Notes: a model not told the origin generated them from the letters alone. Counted from the stretch's first letter, positions 22,240 to 34,300 are shown. The stretch is DNA of 64,000 nucleotides from Ditylenchus dipsaci (GCA_004194705.1 SADC01001303.1:62001-126000); one strand, 5' to 3'. A program made the numbers and translations.

Positions 22240-22490
22240 CGAGTCAAAATTTGGGGGTATAGACGTTTGGCTACAAATGTAACATTTTTGGCGTTCTGCC
22301 CTATGTTCTACTTTAGCCACTTAGGCCTACTTAAGCTTAGGCCTTAGGCTTAGGGACCAAACAAAATGTCTTACGAACTACAAAATGGCTGAAAAAACAA
22401 GCCTAAGTGGCTTAAACAGAACATAGGGCAGAACGCCAAAAATGTTACATTTGTAGCCAAACGTCTACTCACCAAAATTTGTAGCGAGTC
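22240..22490. repeat. Foldback repeat (GTAGCGAGTC ends)
   Basis: Arms GTAGCGAGTC, then GACGTTTGGCTACAAATG and GGCGTTCTGCCCTATGTTC, are mirrored with only a few mismatches around a turn near 22350-22400. Non-coding. Confidence 0.8.
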
Positions 22491-22647
22491 GCAGTTTTAC
22501 CAGTTACTCAGAGTAACTTACTCTACGCACACAATTATCCGTTTTTTGTCCGCATCCGCCCTCTAAAGCACATTATAGAATGGCAATGAAATTTGTTTCC
22601 GTATGAGCATTTAATGTAGTCCGCAATCTAGTTCTCAATGCGAACTA

Positions 22648-23726
22648 CAGGGTGGGCCAATTTTTTCCACCACATTTGTTTTGGCCATAACTTTTGAAAT
22701 TTGCGGTCTTTTTTTCCACTGACCATTTATTCGAAAGCCCTTTGTTTGCCATTTCGTTTAAAAAAAAAACGCGTCGATGTCATTAAAAATCGCCGACATA
22801 TGGCTGTTTTATGTGAAGGCATTGATTTTTACCATTTTGTCAATTTTTAGATGCCTTATTCCAGTCAAGAGAAAGCGCGATTCTTCGTGTGGTGGATCAA
22901 GTGGATCGTCACGGTCTTTGCTTCACTTGGTCGCGCGGGAGTCATCGGACCTGTCTCCGCCTCCTTCAAGATCAAGTGGTTCCTGAACTTCAGCAGTGGC
23001 CAAATTTTGGCGGTTGGTATTTGTGCAGGTAGATTACAGGTTAAAAGTTATTGTGTACCAAATTCTTTGTCGTTCAGGATGGAGCCCCGCTCATTGGTCT
23101 CTAGCTGTGCGCAACTATCTCACAGCAGTTTTTCCGAACAGGTGTATGGGTCGTGGTTCTCCGAATCTTTCTTGGCCGCCATATTCTCCGGACTTGACTC
23201 CCTGTGACTTCTTTTTTTTTTTTTTTTTTTTCTTTCTTTCGATCAAGAGCCAAGTGTACCGAACTCCTATCAACGACTTGGATGAACTGACGAGAAGAAT
23301 TCGAAATGCCTTTCGAGATTTGCCTCAGCAGATGATTGACCGATCAGTTCAAGCCTATGAACAGCGTCTCAACCGGTGCATTGCAGTTGTGGCAGAAGTG
23401 TGGAGCAAACTTTTGCAAATGTTAATTGAGTATTTGACATTGTGTTGTTTTGGATGTTATCATTTGTTACGAATAAAAATGTGCTTCAGAATTGTCTTCG
23501 ATGAAAGTGTATGAAGCTATGAAAGTGATAGATAAACAGTCAAAAATCGATGCCTTCACAAAAAACAGCCATATGTCGGTGATTTTTAATGGCATCGACG
23601 CGTTCTTTTTTTTAAACGAAATGGCAAAAAAAGGGCTTTCGAATAAATGGTCAGTCGAAAAAAAAGACCGCAAGTTTCAAAAGTTATGGCCAAAACAAAT
23701 GTGGTGGAAAAAATTGGCCCACCCTG
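22648..23726 (+). mobile_element. Mariner-family transposon with decayed transposase
   Basis: The ends CAGGGTGGGCCAATTTTTTC are inverted and flanked by TA (22646-22647 and 23727-23728). The 1079-bp length is short for mariner. The host copy it entered was itself a palindrome: the sequences outside (22540-22645 and 23729-23830) are mutually inverted. Confidence 0.87.
22851..23440 (+). pseudogene. Tc1/mariner DDE transposase fragment
   Basis: The frames near 22851 begin MPYSSQEKARF, a mariner-like N-terminus. From about 23078 the C-terminal half of the DDE domain is readable: QDGAP with a catalytic Asp, VRNYL, FPNRCMGRG, then WPPYSPDLTPCDFF with the third catalytic Asp, and the closing Arg-Ile/Cys-Ile helix. 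The middle of the gene is deleted. A run of about 21 T at 23212-23232 follows CDFF, and a one-base C deficit after QDGAP breaks the frame. Non-functional as read. Confidence 0.78.
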
Positions 23727-24055
23727 TACATTAAATGCATATTCGGAAACAAATTCCATTGTTTTTTCTTTACTGTGCTTTGAAGGGCGAATGCGGACGA
23801 AAAACGGATCATTGTGTACGTGGCGTTATGGAACTACACCAACTGACACCTCTTCTTAACTGAAACCCCCCCCCCCCAACTGTCGTTGAATTTCATCAAA
23901 TAGGTCGTCGCTGTCGTTGTTGTTGGCGTAAGAGCGCCTTTATAAAACATTTTTTTCCGACGAGAACGACAAAGTTTATAAAGAGCCATTATTCCTTTCA
24001 ATTTCAGCATATCAGAAGCAATGGGCACGAACATGCTGATGGAACCCATGACTGC

Positions 24056-25436
24056 ATGTGCTATTTGCCTATGATCGTTATGGTGGTTGGTGGCGTGGCT
24101 GTTTGGGTTATCTACACAAAGTCTCAGACTACTAGATACTACATTCGAGTTTCTGCCTTATACGCAAGTGTCTTTTTGGCTGGGTTTTTCTCAATGTTTG
24201 GTGCCGTCCCGACCTACTTCTACAACGGGGTAAATGATTTTTGGCTTTTTTGTCAAGTTAATTCAAGCATTTAGGGAGCTATGGTCGCCATGTCCTGCCT
24301 GAAGTTTTTCTGCTCTTTCTGGTTGGATGTCGATGTAGAAGTTCGTGGCGATGAAAAGATTGCTGCAGCCAGTGGTCCGGATAACAAGCCGTTGCTTTTG
24401 ATATCCAATCATCAGGTAATTACCGTAAAACCTCTATTAAACGGACACCCTCCAATAAACGGACACCCTCTAATAAACGGGCACCCTCAAGGACCTATAT
24501 CTCAGCGCAATAAATTTTTTTTGCAAATCTGTTTTTCGCGTTTTCTTGATCACCTCGATCTTAGTTGATTCCGCTTTTTAGATTTTTTGAGTACCCAAAA
24601 ATCTCAAAATCAAAATATTTTTTTTTCGATTTTTTAGGGGTTGAAAATTAAACGGGCATGCCGTTTAATAGAGGTTATACGGTACTTCTATGCTATGAAG
24701 TAGTTCCATCATCGGGTTAATTCACGTAAAAAATTCAGAGCTCAATCGATGTATTTGTGATGTCTCAGTTCTGGCCCAATAAATGTGTCGCTATGCTGAA
24801 AAATTCGTTGAAATTCGTTCCTTTCTTCAACATCTCTGCTATTCTGGTATTGCCATTTTCTTAATTATTCATCATATAGTATGTTTTGCGATCTTAGTGC
24901 AACTCGATTTTCGTCAATCGCTTTAGTAAGGAAAGCGCGCATAAGACTGTGCTGGATGCTGTAGACTTAATGTTGAAGAAAAAGCTAAAGCTATATGTAC
25001 GTTCTGTGGTCCTTATGAGTTACAAACGACTTATTACTTGCAGGTATTTCCCGAGGGCACAAGGCATCATGGGCATGGCATGCTAGAGTTCAAGAAAGGG
25101 GCCTTCAATATTGCAGTCCAGGCTCAAATCGACATTGTGCCCGTTGCTATCTCAGATCTGCGACCGTTCTACTCAAAAACAGGCAAATACTTCCACAACA
25201 ATGGCAAGATTATCGTGCAAGTATTGGATCCCGTTCCTACCAAAGGGTTAGTTACAACTTGTTTGGTCCATGTATAACGGTTTAATTTTCTGCAGTTAAC
25301 AGCAGAAGATGTTCCAAACCTGTGCAAGAACATTCGAGAAGACATGATGAGGGTCTACGACAAGATTAGTATCGAAGCGGAGCAAAAATATTTGGCAGCC
25401 AATTCTCAGCTAAACGGCGTGAGAAAGCAGCGTTGA
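24056..25436 (+). CDS. AGPAT: 1-acyl-sn-glycerol-3-phosphate acyltransferase
   Basis: AGPAT/PlsC enzymes acylate lysophosphatidic acid to phosphatidic acid on the ER membrane (family knowledge). Exons: 24056-24229, 24275-24415, 24739-24846, 24898-24996, 25044-25246 and about 25303-25436. Two hydrophobic segments come first. Exons 2 and 3 join into NHQSSID, the NHx4D catalytic motif. FPEGTR is in exon 5, followed by the ...VPVAIS block. The usual GVIFIDR-type motif reads NSIFVNR, with Asn in place of Asp. The exon 5/6 join needs one more G near 25245-25247, probably an assembly deletion. Intron 2 holds a pogo MITE. A TTTCAG acceptor lies 50 bp before the chosen ATG; polyadenylation signal near 25597. 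Confidence 0.92.
24423..24682. mobile_element. pogo-type MITE in AGPAT intron 2
   Basis: A 260-bp TA-flanked copy (24421-24422 and 24683-24684) with inverted CCGTA...CTCTATTAAACGG ends. It occupies most of the 323-bp intron. Confidence 0.82.
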
Positions 25437-26142
25437 GAATTTGACATCCAGACATTCTCTAGTACACCTGTATAACAATGCTGAAACTGCTGTATTGCGT
25501 TTAATAATTGCAGATTCTCAATAGATATTGTCGTGGGTTTGTAATGGTTAATTGATAAAGAATATGCGAGTATATTATTTGTAATTTAATTGAGCAATAA
25601 ATGTTATTTCTTTGTCTTCGCTATGGCGGTTGTCTTCACGGATTTTACCGCATTTTTAGTCCTTGTGGCAGATGTATAATAGCTACCTTCTATTATTATT
25701 TTTCGTCATCTGTTATGTACGCTTATTACTATAAACGTGTCTTATTCACTCCGAATCTGATTGGTACATCAAATCTGGTTCAGAATAAAGTGCGGTTCGG
25801 TGGGTTAACCCGAGAACGGGTTTCGCCCAATAAATTGAAGCCGAAAAGAGTTTTTGCAAAGTAAGGTTTATCTACGACATCAATAACCGAAAACCACGTA
25901 AAGATCGCTTAACCTACCGATAACGGTTGAAGAACCGAAACTCTTAACCAGCTTTTTTCAAACCGACCGGTCTCTAAAATCCTCTAGAATCCTGCCCCAG
26001 TTGACAGGCGTAACTTACGCTTTTTTACAGTCCATATTTTCTATAATTTGCATGTTTGATGCTTTGTCCTTACAGTTCATCAATAATTTTCCCCAGTATT
26101 CTCCATTATAAATTTTCCTGACGGAGTTTAATTTTTTAAGCA
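25437..26142. other. Intergenic between AGPAT and SANT-like gene
   Basis: It contains the AGPAT 3' untranslated region (AATAAA near 25597). I see no further gene or clear repeat. A TTTTTTAAG acceptor just before 26143 may be a trans-splice site for the next gene. Confidence 0.4.
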
Positions 26143-28593
26143 ATGGGAAGAGCCTGGATCGGAAGAAAAAAGTTCAAGAAGCTTCGAATCGAAGGTGTTG
26201 ATAAGCGCGAAAAAGTAGCTGTTGCAGAAGATCATAGTAAAAGAGCGGTCGATGTCAACTACGCCTATGATTACATCGAGCGTCGAGAGCAAACCGGTGA
26301 AATTTTGTGTTACAGGCTGCTCAAGTCAACAGTCCCTCTCTTTTATAGATAGCAAAATCGGTGATGAAGTGCACATGCTGTCTGGAATTTACTCTGCGCA
26401 CATGCTAAACTACTCAAAGCCATCAGAGCCAGAAGCGGAAGACGTGGGTGAACAGACTGAAAGAGCAATGCTTCGACTGCCGGAAGATGGAGGAATTTTC
26501 GTCGATGGGATTCCATTTCATCATTACGTATTGTCGGCACTCAAGGAGAAGCACATCATCAGGCTTAAACAAAATGGTGAATTTCAGTTTTCGTAGTAAG
26601 CTAGTGACCAGTGTTTGGACCTCGTACTTCTTACACGTACTCGTACTACGAGTACGAAGTACGAGAAGAAATTTTAGAGGTACGAGTACGATGTACGAGC
26701 TTGAAATTCTGTGGTACGAGGTACGAGTACGAAGTACGAGAAGAAATTTTAGACGTACGAGTACGAGGTACGAACTAAAATACAAGTATATATAAATTAA
26801 AAAGCAAATACTGGTGCTCTACTACTAAAAAGCCGGATCTTAATGTCTTTTAATAAAAAAGACATTGCAAAATATTTTTTTTTCAAATCATTCCCTGAAT
26901 ACCTTATCCGTTTTTATACAAAGTACGAGTATGAAGTACGAGCAAAATTTTTTGTAGTACGAGGTACGAGTATGAAGTAGGAGAAGAAATTTTAGAGGTA
27001 TGAGTACGATGTACGAGCTTAAAATTCTCGTTGTACGATGTACGAGTACGACCTTTCCTGAAAGTCCAAACACTGCTAGAGACCTCTTAACTACTTGAAC
27101 TTTTAAGGAATTGTGATAAACCGAAGAAATTTTCGCACCAAGAAGACCGTCTGATTCTTGAAAACTGGAAGACCTTTGCCGAATATCATGATCTTCCAAT
27201 GATGAAGCTCCACTGTACGTAAGCGCTGCCACAGCTACAGAGCAGTTGGAAGAGCACAGAGAACGTATCAGATTCTGCCAAGTAAACCGATTCAGGCCAT
27301 GGATGTGTAAGCCAGTTTCCGCAAGGTTTCACAGCGCAATGTGTCACTAACAATGTGGTTTATTTAGGCAAAAGATTGTTGGATAGAACATGCGTGCAAG
27401 TATTCCGAAGATGCTACATTCTCTTCCATTGTGCGAATCAGGCGTTGGGAGATACCAGGTTTTTTAGTCATATAGTTGTAGTAGACCATTAGGGATTTAG
27501 ACCTTGGAAAAGAGGTGACGACAAAGCCTTGATAGAGATGGTTGAAACACATAGCAAAGGGTTCGAAGAAATTGGTATAGAGCTGAAGCGAACGAGGTTT
27601 TCGTGCAGAACCAGGTATAAGAAGTTGAAGGCTTCTGAAGAAGACGTTAGCTATGGGGAGTGGGAGCCTATTGAGATCGCTAAGTTCTACAGTAAGTAAT
27701 CCAATATTCATTTCCGTCTGAGCGACAATAACAATAGATTCGTTTTTGCAGAGTTCTTGTGTGACAATATGTCCAGGCATCCAGTACTGGTGGCTACTAT
27801 TCCACGTTACGCATACTATGAGGAGCAAGTTCAGTGGGATAGTGAGGAGTTGGCTTTCCTTCAAAGATCTATTCGTCAGCGTCAAGCTAAGTGGTAAAAG
27901 TTTAAAACATTTCAGTTTCTCGTGTCCACAAATTAAGCTTATGTAATTTTTAGGGAAGAGCTTAAACGCAAATTTTGTGAAGCGAAAGAACGCTTGAGGA
28001 CTGATTTTATCAAGGAAGTGGAAAAAGCTGTTATTCCTGACTCAACTCGCATTCTAGAAAATGTGCGAGTGAAAAAGAGAACGCTTAAGATCAGTGCTAA
28101 ACAAATTGCTTGCTGCATCGATGCCCTTCTCGCCCAGCAGCCAGATGTCTTGCACATGCGTCACTTCAACAAAGAATTATATTGGAAAAGTATTTGTTTT
28201 GGGTTAGATCTGGTCTGTCTAATAGTAAACTTTTCTTTCACTTCAGGCTTACTACTATGGAATTCGCAGATTTGCTGTCTGAAGTAAAGGATCCTGTTAA
28301 AAGAGTGATGCATCGGATCAGCTACATACTATTTGCTTGCCGTTTTACTGGGTTGTTTGACACGCTTCCACCTGACCAAGACATTATCAGAGGTAATAAG
28401 TTTATTTAATTTGAGCTTCCCTATTTTTTAAAGTTTCAGTTAAGCTACAAATAATTGCAAAAGTTCTCAGAAAAGAAGACAAGTTCAAGATTAAGAAGAG
28501 GGTCCTGAGAAAGCATATCCGACATTTTATTTCCACCAACGGTTGGACGCCAAGAAAGAAAATCGTATTTGTTGATAAGTCTGCTAAAGAATG
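26143..28593 (+). CDS. Unrecognised nuclear protein, possible SANT-like domain
   Basis: No orthologue recognised. Coding-looking exons in order are: about 26143-26573 (basic start MGRAWIGRKKFKKL, with one frame change near 26300); about 27111-27217 (KKFSHQEDRLILENWKTF, a SANT/Myb-like helix pattern); about 27235-27310; about 27590-27692 (GEWEPIEIAKFY); 27752-27895; 27954-28185; 28247-28392; and 28440-28593. The last exons are Lys/Arg-rich, with VKRVMHRISYILFACRF and a tail KIVFVDKSAKE before TGA. Intron 1 contains the hAT-like MITE at 26609-27075. The context and basic composition suggest a nucleic-acid-binding role, but that is inference. Exon borders are approximate. Confidence 0.5.
26609..27075. 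mobile_element. hAT-like MITE of TACGAG repeats
   Basis: The ends CAGTGTTTGGACCT and AGTCCAAACACTG are inverted. The flanks CTAGTGAC (26601-26608) and CTAGAGAC (27076-27083) are an 8-bp duplication with one mismatch. Both arms are arrays of GTACGAGTACGA words. It lies in an intron of the SANT-like gene. Confidence 0.8.
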
Positions 28594-28872
28594 AACATTT
28601 TCGTTGTTATGTTTGTTTTCACTGTTGATAAGCTTTGAATAAATGTTACCCGTGGTGCAGTGTACCTTCAAATTGCCTTTTTTGCTTTCTGATGCTCTTC
28701 CTAGTGGTACTCTCACTTTCGGATGGATTGGATTCTTGGTGCAATCCCTGAATTTAGCTTTCTTGTCTTTGCTCGGAGATTTGTTCGGGTTTGTAACGCA
28801 AGGGCGAAGTCTTTTTCAAACTTAAAAATATTAGGTACCGTAATCCTCTAATTAGCCGGCCCTATAATAAAC

Positions 28873-30543
28873 GGGTACGTGACAATTCACCGCCCGGACA
28901 ATTCACCGCCTGGGACAATTCACCGCCGGGACAATTCATCGCCGGGACAATTCACCGCCCGGGACAGTTCACCGCCCGGACAGTTCACCGCCCGGGACAA
29001 TTCACCGCCCGGGACAATTTACCGCCAGGATATCAAATGGCATATTTTTATACTATTCTTGCTTATTTTCATTTATTCTTACTAAACAATGTAACAAAAA
29101 TTTAATGACAAACTTTATTCAAAACAACAAAACATAACATCCAAACAATAACAACATTAAATTTTCAACAACTCTAAAGATCCTCCATACGATAGTTGTG
29201 CGCAATACCAGATAGAAATTCTTCGGTGGTCCGATCATCATAGCTTTCCACGACTGCCAAGATCTGCCTGTCTGCCTTCTGGTAAATTTCCCGCTTGCCT
29301 TTTGCTTTCTTGCCTTGAAGCCATTTCAGATAAAGTTGGTCGCGACCTTGCTGCACCTTGCGAAGACAATCTATGAAGCTCCAGATTCCCGGATGGCACA
29401 CGTCAAGTTCGTTTGAATACGATGATTTGCGCCCTCAGCGTAGTTCTTTGTCCGATGCTGCTTGTTCATAGTCCTTTCGTACACATCCCAAAGAGAGTGA
29501 GGGAACATAGGCGGCACGAAGTCTCCACGGCGGCTGACGATCCTTAACATATTTAAGTTAAACACAAAATCCAACAAAAAGGTCGCCGATATAATATCTC
29601 TGAAACCACTGCATGACTGGCTCCAATTCTGCTGGAATCACATTCCAAAGCTCGTCGAACATCCAAACAATATTCTCAGGCTTCAGACCGCCATTGCAGT
29701 GATCATTCCTGTAATAAAGTAATCAAAAACATTCAAAGACTAAAAGAACATACGGCACTTAATTGCAATGTCCGGCTCGGTTTCGTAACGACGCTTGAGA
29801 CCATTTTCACCAAGATTCTTCTTCATATTCTGGACCATATGAAAGAAACAGCCCCATACATCCGTATCCGGAGAGACCACTTCTATTGCATTGATTACCT
29901 CCATTTCGAAGTCGATGGAGATGCTAGACGGAGCAAAGTCTGACCACAGATTCTTTACCATTTGGAACATTTTCTCGTACGTTGATTGCGTTTTATTCGG
30001 CAGTAGAGCATATAAGACGGGAAAACGTAGCCTCCACGTTCGGCGAGAATCACATAAACCTAAACAATGAATGTTCAGTTAACGCAAAATTAAAAGAATG
30101 ATACCTGATAGAATGGCGGCGGAGTAATTTTAAACGTCCCATCTGCGAAAACGACTTTCATATCTTTTGCCCATGACTTGTTCGATTCGCGGCCAAAAAG
30201 CAGAACTCTAAATTAAAAATATCATAAAAACTTACTAAACAAATTAATTGACCTTTCTAAATCCTAGAGTCAACCAGCAAAAACTTTTCCGGTGCATTCA
30301 AGCCAAACTGATACTTGCCAAAGCGATCTGGTATGACGAAATTGATTCCATTCGGATTCCATTTTACTATTAAAAAAGCTTTCAAAAAATGGCGGTGAAC
30401 TGTCCCGGCGGTGAACTGTCCCGGGCGGTGAACTGTCCCGGGCGGTGAATTGTCCCAGCGGTGAATTGTCCCGGCGGTGAATTGTCCGGGCGGTGAATTG
30501 TCCCGGGCGGTGAATTGTCCGGGCGGTGAATTGTCCGTGTTCC
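28873..30543 (-). mobile_element. MULE transposon with tandem-repeat ends
   Basis: Arrays of GGGACAATTCACCGCCC words (28879-29030) face complementary arrays (30400-30540). The flanks ATAATAAAC at 28864-28872 and 30544-30552 are a perfect 9-bp target duplication, the size expected for Mutator-like elements. It encodes a MULE transposase on the minus strand, so it is the likeliest source of activity for the similar non-autonomous units. It is inserted next to a pogo-MITE remnant (TACCGTAATCCTCTAATTAG at 28854). Confidence 0.93.
29174..30380 (-). CDS. MULE-family DDE transposase
   Basis: Reading the minus strand from 30380 downward: a FLL.DS block; then an exon with [15 protein letters not shown], which supplies the first catalytic Asp and the usual aromatic Gln; then [14 protein letters not shown], the second Asp; then the [14 protein letters not shown] helix (C..H of the MULE domain). 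Downstream exons give [20 protein letters not shown] and EGANHRIQ, the standard MULE C-terminal helices, ending RMEDL and a stop at 29174. Short introns interrupt it (for example 30077-30103 and 30210-30252). One T appears to be missing near VFPVLY. No FLYWCH finger is visible in this copy. Possibly still functional if the frameshift is an assembly error. Confidence 0.85.
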
Positions 30544-31066
30544 ATAATAAACCGACCTCTTCTACTTCGAGGACTTCTTACTCAAACCAGAGCAGTTTTT
30601 TCAGCATTGCTATTTATTATGTTCTCTCAGTTCCCGCGTGCTCTACTGATTCTAATTTTTTCAATTTTGGTTGGGCACCGTACAATTTCCTTGCCCTCGT
30701 TGCTACTTTGCTGCATTTTTAAGAATCTGTATCCAGTGAAAGAGATTGTCGAATTTGAGACGTCATCTGTTCTCCGTGGTATATATCCGTGATATTATCG
30801 ATAAACAAGTAACATGTTATTGGATTTCCTAAATTTTTGTTCACTATAGCAAATTTTACATAACCTCTTGAATTCTCCTAGTAAATGATGCTGGGTTTAC
30901 CGTTTTCATTTCGGCAACTAACCTATTTTCGCTGAGTAAAAATATATGTTGAAATTTAGGCTTGGCATTATGCGCGAAAGGAAATAAAAATTTATTTTGA
31001 ATAAATTTTCTAACTAACGGATTTGCTCTGATTAAAGCCCATGGGAATCCTATGATGGGTTGTATA

Positions 31067-31224
31067 CCGTAGTAATAATTTTAATAGTAATCCCGGAGTT
31101 ACTATTTTTCAATCCCCTGAAAATCTTGAAATTGTCAATCGAAAAATGACCTTAATTCTGAAATCTAAATCAAAATATAAGGTGGGCTTACATATAAAGG
31201 TGGGCTTACATATAAAAAATACGG
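31067..31224. mobile_element. pogo-type MITE, TA-flanked, divergent interior
   Basis: A TA-flanked unit (31065-31066 and 31225-31226) with CCGTAGTAATAA and AAAAATACGG ends. It contains a tandem GGTGGGCTTACATATAAA and lies just upstream of GET1. Confidence 0.65.
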
Positions 31225-31305
31225 TAAATCTAATTAATTTGGACATCCAATTGACCAAATCGAATTCGTGAATTTGGAAAACTATATAATTTTTTTCCAG
31301 CTCCA

Positions 31306-34300
31306 ATGAATACAATTGTTGATGAACCGGTATGTGATGCCAAAATGGGTGGAGGGATATTCGAAAGGTTCCAAAGCAGCTGCTCGACTTCTGATTGGGA
31401 CTTCACTCTTGTGCTCAATGTCTTCGAATGTCTCATTTCTGTGATTTCCTTCGCAGTTGCTTCCAATCTCATTGGATTTGACTTTGTGAAGGTCAATCTT
31501 TTACAATAGTTCCAGTTTTTAAGAGCTAAATATTTGACGATTTTAGTTTTTGCGTTTGTTCCGTCGTTGGTCTCCTGATGAGATAGAATTCCGCCGCCTC
31601 AATTTGAAGATTGCTGAGATCTCTAAAAAGATGTCTGTACTCTCTCCAGTCAATGATTTTGCTCAGTATTTCAAGCATGAGAGGGTCCGTAATAAATTAG
31701 TGGATGAACAAAATTCACTGTGTGAGTTTTTCTTTTCAGCTTACATTTCGTCTGTTATATTGCAGTTCAGTCAAAATAGTAACAAAAGAGCTTATTCCCT
31801 TAGAACTTCTAGCTTCGCTTAAAAGGGGCATGCCCGTGTGTTTCGAAAAGTTAAAGGGGACCAGCAAAAAATCCGGGTCGTGCTATTTTTCACTTGTTTT
31901 GCATTAAATCTGATATTAAAGGAGGACGAACTTTATGCGGGGGGAGGGTATCTTGACTAGTAAATGGAATTTTTCGGTCCTCAGTTAATTTAATTTTTGA
32001 CCCTACTAGCTTATACCCCCCCAAAATCAAGTTTTTTCAGAGTATCTAAAAATCATTTTTAAGTAATAATTTTGTCGTAAAAAGACTAGGATAGCAATTT
32101 AACCCTGCGGTAGGCCCTAGCAATTTAAAAGGGATTATGGGCTGTATTGGGCGTTATGAGAAAAAATCGGGTCGCAAAAATCGGGTCGGAAAAAATCGGG
32201 TCGGAAAAAATCGGGTCGGAAAAAATCGGGTCAGAAAAAATCGGGTCGGAAAAAATCGGGTCGGAAAAAATCGGGTCGGAAAAAATCGGGTCAGAAAAAA
32301 TCGGGTCGGAAAAAATCGGGTCGCTCACCACTCAATCTCAGGTTCAGTAGGGCAAACCACCTGGTACGTTTTTCTAAATGGATATCCACATCCAGAATCC
32401 GAAATTTTGTATTTGGCTAAAAGTAGCTAAAATCATTGTACCCTGTACAGAACCATTTTACCTACCGTTTTACCCACCAGTTTACCTACCGAAACCCGAA
32501 AACCTGGGGTAGATGCCACCTAACCAGGTCGGTATCCACCTAGAAGACCTGAAAAAATATTTTTTGATATTTTGAAAAACAAAGCATGCTATCAAATGTG
32601 AAATCGTGACGTGAATAAGGTTTGATAAGACCAAAATCCCAATTTCACCTACCCAGACCCCGAACCCGAAATGGGCACCTTCTGGTCAGGTGGATCAGCT
32701 GGATCGCCTGTAAAGTAAAAATTTCAAATTTCAAAAACAAACCATGCTATCATATGTGGAATCGTGTAGGAAGTTGGGTTAAATGAAACCAAAACTCCGA
32801 TTTCACGCACCGAAATCCCAATATTCCGGATAGGTACTACCTGGCCAGCTGGACCACCAAAACCAAGTTGTCGACCACTTGGAGCAAAAAAAAATTTTCA
32901 TTTTTTCGGGTTCCAAAACCCATTTCTGAACTGATTCGGTCATGCTGAAGATGGTTTGACAGTGGTAAAATCACGTTTCATCGACATATTTTTGAGTTAT
33001 CACTAACGATTGATTTTGATTAATCAATCGTTAGCGATAACTTAGAAAATACCCGACAAAACGGCGTTTTACCACCGTCAAACCATCTTCAGCATGCCTG
33101 AATCAGTTCAGAAAATCGGTTTTGGAACCCAAAAAAATGAAAAAAATATTTTGCTCCAAGTGGTCGACCACTTGGTTTTGTTGTACCCAGGTATTCGTAC
33201 CCAGGTAGTGTAGTGGTTGGTACCCGGGTAGTAATATTTTCATCTTGTACAGAACTTTACAGAACAAATTGTATAGAACAAATTTAATATGTTTTCTATG
33301 ATCTAACTTCAGTTCTACTGCATAATCCATGAACCAACCAAACCAAGTGGTCGTCCACTTGGATCAAATTTTTTTATGTTTTTCATGTTCCAAAACCTGT
33401 TTTCTGGACTAATTCGGGCATGCTGAAGATGGTTTGATAATAGTAAATAAGGTTTTGTATGGTATTTTTAAAGCATTGGGATATAATTGATTTTGCGAAA
33501 ACTGCTTTTTACCAAAACTCAAAAAATACCCTACAAAACGGCATTTTACCACCATTCAGGGTAAATCTGAACCATTCGGGGTGGAGTTGAACCACTGAGG
33601 GAATGAAAAAATTGAAGGTTGATCTGAACAACTGAGAGTGGGTCTGGACCACTAAAGTTGAATCAGATAGGATCAAAGCCCCCGGGGCCTGGTGCCCAGG
33701 TACAAAAACTATAGTGACCCGATTTTTTCCGACCCGATTTTTTCTGACCCGATTTTTTCTGACCCGATTTTTTCCGACCCGATTTTTTCCGACCCGATTT
33801 TTCTGACCCGATTTTTTCCGACCCGATTTTTTCCGACCCGATTTTTTCCGACCCGATTTTTGCGACCCGATTTTTTCTCATAACCGTATTGGGAGGGGAA
33901 GGGAACAATAGGGGGCCACTTTTTAGTCAATTTTTTTTGGCCATTCTTCGGCTGCCTCACCATGTTTTTCAACTGGGCCGTGGCAAAAAAAGACTCTATA
34001 TGCATTTTATGGTCAAGAGTACTTCTCGGAATCATGTCTAAGGTAAGTGAGTGCGCGCATCTCTAACTCTCAAGCGAAGGGGGCGCAGGGGGCTTGGAGT
34101 TGAGATGCGCACACCCACATACCTTAGACACAAATCACTCGAAAGTGACTCTGGATGCATGAAAAAGCATGCATACCAGAGTTTATTTATGCGGTAGGCC
34201 CCAGTATTCAAAACTATGTTCAACATCTTTGATTTTTCGGCCGAAAAGGGTTTCCCCCTCTTCTGGCCTGGGGCTACGAGCCAGAGGCTCAGCCATCCAA

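Larger units (their letters stand above)
32152..33885. mobile_element. Tandem-repeat-TIR element (AAAAAATCGGGTCGG word)
   Basis: Ends (C/G)GTTATGAG run into 11-12 copies of AAAAAATCGGGTCGG at 32160-32325 and the complement at 33716-33880. The flanks GTATTGGG at 32144-32151 and 33886-33893 are an exact 8-bp target duplication. The interior holds CCAAGTGGTCG foldbacks and no transposase. Confidence 0.88.

Noticed and set aside
28643..30795. Two hydrophobic reading frames (28643-28825 and 30526-30792) on either side of the MULE, as halves of a broken membrane-protein gene
   Set aside because: No family motif, no splice signals linking them, and the first overlaps the polyadenylation region of the preceding gene. 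Too weak to call.
32125..33908. Long repetitive reading frames such as KNRVGKNRVGKNRVG or SDPIFSDPIFSDP
   Set aside because: They are translations of the AAAAAATCGGGTCGG end arrays and appear on both strands, so they are not proteins.
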